Part shown: positions 57,907 to 64,000 of the stretch, one piece after another
How the letters are laid out: every line of letters starts with the position of its first letter
How positions within the stretch are numbered: position 1 is the first letter of the stretch
Program-made: the position numbers and the translations under genes
Assembly: GCF_000712295.1 (NCBI RefSeq)
Contig: NZ_JMKI01000006.1
Span: forward strand, 115,176 to 179,175
Source of the DNA: Synergistes jonesii
GTDB lineage: Bacteria; Synergistota; Synergistia; Synergistales; Synergistaceae
Reading direction: 5' to 3'
DNA length: 64,000 nt
Notes under the pieces: model-generated
Told to the model about the DNA's origin: nothing
Seen by the model: the letters and a program-made list of their open reading frames with translations, nothing else
The model's database searches: none

Positions 57907-58286
57907 GCGGGCTGAACGATCTTATCGGACTGCCGTGGGGCTTCGGCCCCGGGCAGACCGACTGCCTGCGGCTGGCGATTGCGGCGCAGGAGATATACGG
58001 GCGCGTTATCCCGCTTGTGTGGGACTACACGCCGGAGAACTACGAGGCGCGGACACATGACATCCGGCGCGAGCTTGAAAGGATATCCTGCGAAATAGCC
58101 GCTCCCGAACAGGGGGCGGCTGTTCTATTCGACTTCGCGCCGGTGTTTCACATAGGGACGTTCGTAAGTCAGACGCACTTTCTTCACATCCCTCGCGGCG
58201 GCACCAGCCGCCTCACGCGGTGGAGCGCGCCATATCAAAAGAGAACTGTCGGTATATACAGGATAATGGAGGTGCCACCATGGTAA
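57903..58286 (+). CDS. Tail tip NlpC/P60 peptidase-like protein (gpK-like)
   Basis: A 127-residue protein opening LNDLIGLPWGFGPGQTDCLRLAI, the NlpC/P60 Cys motif (Cys near residue 21), and FHIGTFVSQTHFLHIPRGG with the His. It lacks the N-terminal JAMM domain of lambda gpK. It may open peptidoglycan during DNA entry. No gpI-like gene lies between it and the J-like gene, which starts at its last codons. Confidence 0.78.
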   Translation: MSGLNDLIGLPWGFGPGQTDCLRLAIAAQEIYGRVIPLVWDYTPENYEARTHDIRRELERISCEIAAPEQGAAVLFDFAPVFHIGTFVSQTHFLHIPRGGTSRLTRWSAPYQKRTVGIYRIMEVPPW

Positions 58287-61200
58287 CAGTAGCAGCAGGC
58301 GCGCTTTTGGGGTGGGCTTTTTCCGGTACGTTGACATCCATTTTTACCGGTATGACTGTATGGGGCGCGGTAATGTTCGGCGCGTCACTCGGCAGCCTTG
58401 TAGGAGGCTTTATTGCTCAAAGGAATATTAGCGATTACGACAATTCTCCTACATATAGTTTCGGCCCCATAAGCAACACGATGTCGCAGCTCGTGCCGAT
58501 CCCCGTAATTTACGGCCGGTGCCGTGTTGCGGGCAATATCATCTATCAGGCGTTCGCCGACGACAAAAAAGAAGAGCAGGACCTATATATCCTTGTTGGC
58601 GAAGGCCCGGTGACGGCAATAAATGATGTGATGGCCAATGATCAATATCCAGCGAATCTCGACGGCTGTTCGGTGACGACCTACCTCAATACCACGGCGG
58701 CGACGCATGACGGGCGCGATCCGTCCGGCGTGCGTCCCTATCCCGACGATGTGGCGCTCATCTGTCTGACGCTCAAGGCGCAGGAGAAACTGAACGGTAC
58801 TCCGACGGTGACGAGCATCGTAGACGGCGTAAAAGTCTGGACGCCCTCCGGTTTCACATGGAGCCGCAACCCCATATGGATAATCCTCGACATCCTCTGC
58901 CATCCGCGCTACGGGCTCGGCTATGGCACAGTGACGAACGGTGTATACCAACACCCAGATTGGGACAAGATAGATTACGCCTGCGCCGTTGCGGCGGCGG
59001 CATACTGCGACGGCGTCGTCTCTTATGGCAGGCGCTTCCAGCTCGACTTCACTCTCGATACACAGCGTCCCATCCGCGACGTTCTCGCCGACTTCCTCGC
59101 CACGTGCCGCGGCTATCTTGTCGAGACCGATAAACTGCAGATTTGCATCGACGCGCCGGTATCCATCTACAGCCGCGAAATCACTCCGGACAATATCACC
59201 GAAGATAGTTTCACTTTTTGGCAGTCAGCCGATGAAGACGTATGCAATCGCATCACCATTGACTGGATAGACCCCGACAACAGCTACGAGCGAGTGACCG
59301 ACGTCTTCCAAGATTCGGTCGACATCGCCGACCGCGGCGTGGTAGAAAAATCGATATCCCTGCTGCCCGTGACGCGCTCCGGGCAGGTGGGACATATGGG
59401 CTACTACCTGCTCAAGACGTCTCTGCTTGTGAGAAATTTCTGCTCGTTCGGAGTGGGGTTGAAAGACTGCGACATCCAGCCTGGTGAAGTGTTGTTGGTG
59501 ACGTTCGAGGAATTCACCGGATGGAACAAAAAGCCGTTCCGCGTCGTCTCCGTGAGAGACGGGGGGCAGGACATTATGGTTGTGACCTGCTCGGAATATA
59601 TCGCCGACGTGTACGACGACTCTGTGCTGGATATCACGCACCACATCGACACCAGCCTCACTATGAACTACAAGCCGAACGACGTGACGGAGCTGACGAT
59701 AACGGAGCAGCTGGAGACCATGCAGGACGGCGGCTACAACCTCATTGCCAAGATCACATGGACGCCGCCGGCGAGCTACGACCACCTCGAACTCTGGTAC
59801 CGCTACAGCTCCGAGGTAAGCTGGAAGCCTGCGGGCACGCTGCCGCGAGGCTCCGAAGAATACTATCTGCCCTGCACTGAAAAAATAGGCGACACGCTAT
59901 ACGTGAAGATATACGTCGTTTCGCGCCTCGGCGTACGCAGCGACGGACAAACCATAAGCAAAATACTGCGCGGCGACCTCACGCCGCCGGCTCCGCCGAC
60001 GAACCTGCAGGGGACGGGCGGCTTCCGCATGGCGACGCTCACATGGACGGACCCCGGCGACGGCGACCTCGACCATATCGACATTTATCGCTCATTGGCA
60101 TCCGATGCCGCCGAGATGACGAAAATAGGCTCGGCTCCACGTTTCGCACAGGAGTACATAGACAGCAATTTAGGCGTGCTGCAGACGGCGTGGTATAGAC
60201 TCAAAGCAGTCGACGTGGCTGGAAACCAGAGCGTGTATTCCGCCGTCGTTTCCGCGACCAGCGAGGCGCTGAGCCCCTCCGACCTTCCCGACGGCACAAT
60301 CCAGGAGTCGCACCTTGCGGCGGCGTTGCAGGCGGAGATAGCGAAAATCCCCGACATCGAGGTAGACATATCGGAGATAGTAGACGACGTGGCGGCGCGC
60401 GAGGCGCAGATACGCAGCGACGTCGAGACAATAAAAGAGGGCTTGCAGGACGACATCGCGCTCGTAGACCAGAAAGTCGACGCCACGGCGCAGAACCTGA
60501 GCGACCTCTCAGATGCAACGGATACAGCCGTGTCCCGTCTGTCGGGCGACATCAGCGCGGCGGCGCAGCAGGCGGCCGCGAACGTCGAAGCGGCGAAGAC
60601 GCTGCTGCGCGGCGAGTCTAAGAACCTCACAGACGAAATGATGGAACAGCTCGACGCGCTATCCGAAGCCGTGATAGGAACGCTCAGCATGGTCAAAGAC
60701 GTGGGCGACCGGCTCTCCGACGCCGGCGTATACGTAGACCCGGACAGCCGCGAAGTTCGCATCTACGGGCTCGACGTGCTGCGGCGCGAAACAGACCTGC
60801 GCATATCCAACGCCGAAATAATGCTCGACGCGCAGGCCGCGAAAATATCGCAAAAAGTCACCCTCGCGCAGGTAGACGAGCGCATCGCCGGCATGGCGTT
60901 CGACAACGTCGGACAACTGCTGCTTGAAGGCGTCAACGCGCGCATAGACGACGTATCGCAGGAATTAGACGCGCAAAAAGTCGAGCTCAGAAGCAAAGCG
61001 TCGAGCGTGATCGTACAGGAACACACCGCGCGCATTGCGCAGGCGGAAGCCGACCTGCAGGGACTCGACGCGGCCATAGCGCTCAAAGCCTCCCTCGTAG
61101 AACTCGACCTTGCCGTGGCGCGCATAGAAGCGGCCGAACTGAAAATAGACGCGCAGAACGGCACCATAAGCGGCTACGTCGGGCAGTACGCGGAAGACTT

Positions 61201-64000
61201 CGACGCGCTCGCGGAAGGCGTAATACAGAACGCCTCCAACCAATTCGAGAGCGACAAAGCGAACAGACAGGCTATCGCCTACGCCAAACAGGAACTCATC
61301 GGGCGGCTCAACATAGTCGACGGGCGGCTCGAAGCCGAAGCGGCGTCGAGACTGATACTCGAAGCGCAGATAAAAAACGCCGCCGCCTCGCTCATCTCCG
61401 AAAAAGAACTGCGGGCGCGGGAGGACGAAGCCATCGCCACGCTCGTAGACCGCGTGATAGTCGACGTCGATTCAAACCGCGCGGCGATAATCGAAGAAGC
61501 CGAGCTGCGGGCCGACAGAGACGAAGCCTATGGAAAAATGCACAACGCCATGATAGCGAGCGTAGACGACTCGGCCGGCGACGCGGATTTAGCCGCCCTC
61601 ATATCCGGATTCAGGGGCGAGCAGTCCATACGCCGGCAGATGGCCGGATTTTACAGCGATCTGGACGCGCGCGTAAAAGAAAACGAAATCGCCGAAGCGA
61701 CGAAACGCGAAGCCCTCGTCGCCCAGATGAACGAAAACAAAGCGCTGATAGAAACCGAACAACTCGTCCGCGCGGCGGAAAACGAAGCGCTCGCCCTGCG
61801 CATAGACGACGTCTTCGTCGAAGTCGGCGACGCGAAAGCCGCGATAACCGAAGAGGCGCAGGCCCGCGCCGACCAGTACGGTGCGCTCGCCACGCAGATA
61901 AGCGGCATAAGCGCCGGCTCCTCCATCGACAAACAGGAATTGCTCGACGCGATAGCGGCCGAGTCGCAGGCGCGCATCGATGCGATAGAGGCGGAAGCCG
62001 CCGCGCGCGGTACGGCGCTCACGGCGGAAGAGCAGGCGCGCATCGCGGCCATACAGCAGGAGGCGGCCGACAGGTCTGCCGCGATAGCCGAAGCCGTCGG
62101 CGAAGAAAGGCGTCAGCGCACAGCCGACGTGATGGAAGTGCGCGAAGCCAACAGCAGGGGGCTCGAAAGCTACGGCACGCTGCTCTCCTTCCAGATCGCC
62201 GACAGCCGAGAGGCGGACGGCGAGGCGCTGATGCAAACCCTGCTCAGCAACGAAAACGCTCTTAAAGAACAGAAGAGGCGCCTCGCCGCGCATTATGAAT
62301 ACCTCGACTCGCGCGTGAACGAGCTGGGGGTCGCCCAAGCGGAAGACCGTGAAGCCCTGATAGTGATGATGGGCGGCAACATCGCGGCGATAAAGCGCGA
62401 ACAGTACGTGCTGGCGGACAAAAACGAGGCGCTTGCCAAAGACATACAGACTCTATTCGCCGAAGTGGGCGACGCCAATGCCGCGATAATCGCCGAACAA
62501 GAAGCGCGGGCCTCCGCGGACGCGGCCGCCGTGAGCAAAGTGGACACGCTTTCGGCGACCGTCGAGAGCAACAAGAGCGAAGCCACTGCGGCGGTACAGT
62601 CCGAAGCAGACGCGCGCATCGCGGCTATAGAGGCGGAAGCCGCCGCGCGCGGTACGGCCCTCACGGCCGAAGAGAACGCGCGCATCGCAGCCATACAGGC
62701 GGAATCCACGGCCCGCCAACAGGCGATAAACAGCGAAGCTACGGCGCGTATAGCCGCCGTCCGCGAAGAACGGGAGGCGCGCGTAAGCGGCGACAACGCC
62801 TTATCCGGCCGCATAAACACGCTCGTCTCAGACGTAGGCGGTGCGATGTCCGCGATAACCGAAGAGGCGCAGACGCGGGCGGCTAAGGACGAAGCGTATG
62901 GGCGGCTGGGCACCTCGATGATAGCCGCGAGCGACGAAGACGCGGGCGAAGCGGCGCTCTACGCGGCGATACTGGCCTATAACATCGGCCGGAAGCTGAC
63001 CGAACAATTCGCGGTCTACTACAACACGCTGGATACGCGCATCAAGCAGGGGCTTCTTTCGGAGGCGCAGGCGCGCGAACTTATGGCGGCCAAACTGGCG
63101 GCGGCGCAGGCGGCGATAGAGACCGAGAAAATAGTGCGGGCCGATAGGGACGGCGCGCTGGCAAGCACCATCACCACCGTGCAGGCCAAGGTGACGACGG
63201 AAGAGACCGAACGCAAGGCGGCGATACAGGACGAGCGCACCGCGCGCGTAAACGCGGACAACGCACTCGCGAGCCGAGTGAGCACCGTAGAGGCCAAATC
63301 CGGCGGCAACGAAGCCGCGATACAGACGCTCTCCGAAGTCACTGCCGGCAAGCCCGACATCTACAATCAGGCGACCGCGCCGGCGGGCACGGTGGACAAG
63401 CCGCTGAAATTGGGCGACTTATGGATAAACCCCAACAACGAGATAAGCCGCTGGAACGGCGCCGCATGGGTCAAGTGCACCGACAAAGAGCTGACAGACT
63501 TCAAGGCGCAGGCGGCGGCCGCCACGTGGCTTAAAACGCAGGTATCGAGCGGCGGCAGAAAAGTCGTCGCGGGGCTCGGGCTTTTGGCTACCGCCGGCAA
63601 CGGCTCGGAATTCGTCATATTGGCCGACAGATTCTACCTCGTGAAAGACAAAAACGGCGAGCTCGTGCAGCCCTTCGCGGTGGACGCCAGCGACCCGAAC
63701 GACCCGAAAGTAGTCATCGAGGGCAACTTTTTCGTGCAGGCGCTGAAAAACGGCGGCTACGCCGATGCCACCGGCTGGATAATCGGCGACAAAATAGCCG
63801 CGCACAGCAAGATACAGTTAGGCGCGGGCGGCGAGTTCATCGCCGGCGGCGGAGCCAAATTCCAGATGGGCAACGGAGCGGTCTTCATCGACTCGGAGAC
63901 GGCGCAGATGATGCTGCGCGACCCTGCGAACCTCACGACCGGCGATTATATCCGCATCATCAGCGGCGATATTTCGACGTACAAATACATCGCCGGTGCG
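58280..64000 (+). CDS. Central tail fibre / host-specificity protein, gpJ-like (3' end outside window)
   Basis: At least 1907 residues, open from the ATG at 58280 to the window end. The N-terminus is hydrophobic (residues about 1-50), then comes the gpJ hub region (YSFGPISNTMSQLVPIPVIYGRCRVAG; NPIWIILDILCHPRYGLG; later a fibronectin-like DLTPPAPPTNLQG part near 575). From about residue 680 to 1690 the chain is a long alanine- and glutamate-rich coiled coil with internal repeats. A beta-rich tip begins near 1700 (DLWINPNNEISRWNGAAWV). It would form the tail-tip hub and the receptor-binding fibre. GGAGGTGCC precedes the ATG. Confidence 0.9.
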   Translation, partial: MVTVAAGALLGWAFSGTLTSIFTGMTVWGAVMFGASLGSLVGGFIAQRNISDYDNSPTYSFGPISNTMSQLVPIPVIYGRCRVAGNIIYQAFADDKKEEQDLYILVGEGPVTAINDVMANDQYPANLDGCSVTTYLNTTAATHDGRDPSGVRPYPDDVALICLTLKAQEKLNGTPTVTSIVDGVKVWTPSGFTWSRNPIWIILDILCHPRYGLGYGTVTNGVYQHPDWDKIDYACAVAAAAYCDGVVSYGRRFQLDFTLDTQRPIRDVLADFLATCRGYLVETDKLQICIDAPVSIYSREITPDNITEDSFTFWQSADEDVCNRITIDWIDPDNSYERVTDVFQDSVDIADRGVVEKSISLLPVTRSGQVGHMGYYLLKTSLLVRNFCSFGVGLKDCDIQPGEVLLVTFEEFTGWNKKPFRVVSVRDGGQDIMVVTCSEYIADVYDDSVLDITHHIDTSLTMNYKPNDVTELTITEQLETMQDGGYNLIAKITWTPPASYDHLELWYRYSSEVSWKPAGTLPRGSEEYYLPCTEKIGDTLYVKIYVVSRLGVRSDGQTISKILRGDLTPPAPPTNLQGTGGFRMATLTWTDPGDGDLDHIDIYRSLASDAAEMTKIGSAPRFAQEYIDSNLGVLQTAWYRLKAVDVAGNQSVYSAVVSATSEALSPSDLPDGTIQESHLAAALQAEIAKIPDIEVDISEIVDDVAAREAQIRSDVETIKEGLQDDIALVDQKVDATAQNLSDLSDATDTAVSRLSGDISAAAQQAAANVEAAKTLLRGESKNLTDEMMEQLDALSEAVIGTLSMVKDVGDRLSDAGVYVDPDSREVRIYGLDVLRRETDLRISNAEIMLDAQAAKISQKVTLAQVDERIAGMAFDNVGQLLLEGVNARIDDVSQELDAQKVELRSKASSVIVQEHTARIAQAEADLQGLDAAIALKASLVELDLAVARIEAAELKIDAQNGTISGYVGQYAEDFDALAEGVIQNASNQFESDKANRQAIAYAKQELIGRLNIVDGRLEAEAASRLILEAQIKNAAASLISEKELRAREDEAIATLVDRVIVDVDSNRAAIIEEAELRADRDEAYGKMHNAMIASVDDSAGDADLAALISGFRGEQSIRRQMAGFYSDLDARVKENEIAEATKREALVAQMNENKALIETEQLVRAAENEALALRIDDVFVEVGDAKAAITEEAQARADQYGALATQISGISAGSSIDKQELLDAIAAESQARIDAIEAEAAARGTALTAEEQARIAAIQQEAADRSAAIAEAVGEERRQRTADVMEVREANSRGLESYGTLLSFQIADSREADGEALMQTLLSNENALKEQKRRLAAHYEYLDSRVNELGVAQAEDREALIVMMGGNIAAIKREQYVLADKNEALAKDIQTLFAEVGDANAAIIAEQEARASADAAAVSKVDTLSATVESNKSEATAAVQSEADARIAAIEAEAAARGTALTAEENARIAAIQAESTARQQAINSEATARIAAVREEREARVSGDNALSGRINTLVSDVGGAMSAITEEAQTRAAKDEAYGRLGTSMIAASDEDAGEAALYAAILAYNIGRKLTEQFAVYYNTLDTRIKQGLLSEAQARELMAAKLAAAQAAIETEKIVRADRDGALASTITTVQAKVTTEETERKAAIQDERTARVNADNALASRVSTVEAKSGGNEAAIQTLSEVTAGKPDIYNQATAPAGTVDKPLKLGDLWINPNNEISRWNGAAWVKCTDKELTDFKAQAAAATWLKTQVSSGGRKVVAGLGLLATAGNGSEFVILADRFYLVKDKNGELVQPFAVDASDPNDPKVVIEGNFFVQALKNGGYADATGWIIGDKIAAHSKIQLGAGGEFIAGGGAKFQMGNGAVFIDSETAQMMLRDPANLTTGDYIRIISGDISTYKYIAGA
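61970..62707 (+). repeat. Duplicated ~95-base segment in the fibre coiled coil
   Basis: The sequence at about 61970-62066 recurs at about 62611-62707 with few changes (GCGGAAGCCGCCGCGCGCGG, then the TALTAEE codons). The two lie 641 bases apart. A shorter segment, GCGATAACCGAAGAGGCGCA, is also repeated at about 61842 and 62851. It shows modular growth of the fibre. Confidence 0.75.

Larger units (their letters stand above)
27758..64000. mobile_element. Lambda-like siphoprophage (left part; right end outside window)
   Basis: Everything from the tRNA remnant to the window end reads as one temperate phage: integrase, repressor with divergent operators, early genes, methyltransferases, replication initiator and loader, terminase, head, and tail genes in lambda order, including a -1 frameshift tail chaperone and a tape-measure gene of 3.3 kb, which predicts a long non-contractile tail. 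No lysis genes are in the window. They probably follow the J-like gene. All structural genes are intact, so the prophage may still be active, although one methyltransferase gene is broken. Confidence 0.93.

Noticed and set aside
61589..63360. Minus-strand frames in the fibre gene
   Set aside because: Periodic mirror translations of the Ala/Glu coiled coil. No ribosome sites.

Overview
The window looks like chromosome from an anaerobic, asaccharolytic diderm bacterium, most plausibly of the Synergistota (Cloacibacillus-like). This rests on gene content: methylaspartate ammonia-lyase, tripartite tricarboxylate (TTT) and TAXI-TRAP uptake systems, a molybdenum hydroxylase with a YqeB-type selenium accessory protein, cobalamin salvage genes, a reactivation-domain-less MetH and a large AsmA/TamB-like envelope protein that implies an outer membrane. 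The taxon is an inference from these families, not from a marker gene.

Region 1 (1-16412) is catabolic. The 3' end of methylaspartate ammonia-lyase is followed by an AT-richer TTT transporter operon (tctC-tctB-tctA). Next comes a GC-rich, same-strand cluster: a 6-hydroxynicotinate-reductase-like Fe-S protein, a TAXI solute-binding protein, a UPF0280 protein, the molybdopterin subunit of a xanthine-dehydrogenase-family hydroxylase, a fused TRAP permease, the FAD and [2Fe-2S] subunits of the hydroxylase, an Old-Yellow-Enzyme/GltD-like fusion reductase, and YqeB. It ends at a strong terminator. I read it as an uptake, hydroxylation and ring-reduction pathway for an N-heteroaromatic compound. The substrate is unknown.

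Region 2 (16413-27757) holds ordinary housekeeping genes: a 1250-residue AsmA/TamB-like protein, cobU, cobS, a Cof-type HAD phosphatase, metF and a short metH, a small Cys-rich DUF6485-like protein on the minus strand, an Lrp/AsnC regulator and an AlkA-type glycosylase.

Region 3 (27758 to the end) is a lambda-like siphoprophage integrated in a tRNA-Ala(GGC) gene. The left attachment site is a 45-bp tRNA 3' remnant. The right end, which should carry the restored tRNA, lies beyond the window. A leftward lysogeny operon (repressor, two SWIM zinc-finger proteins, dinD, integrase) faces a rightward early operon of small, translationally coupled genes across an operator region with three ATGCC-N5-GGCAT sites. 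The early/middle region carries a broken C5-methyltransferase gene invaded by an HNH domain and overlapped by a second long frame, an N4/N6 methyltransferase, a replication initiator gene with internal iteron-like repeats, a DnaC-like loader, and a short second tyrosine recombinase. After a 371-bp non-coding stretch with DnaA boxes comes a ParB-methyltransferase fusion and then the morphogenesis genes in near-lambda order: small and large terminase, gpW-like, portal, protease-capsid fusion, cement, connector proteins, tail tube, tail assembly chaperone with a -1 frameshift site, tape measure with a triplicated segment, M-, L- and K-like proteins, and a J-like receptor-binding protein that runs off the end.

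The points most worth a second look are the heteroaromatic cluster, the HNH-invaded and dual-frame methyltransferase locus, the paired SWIM proteins, the iteron cluster inside the replication gene and the frameshift site.
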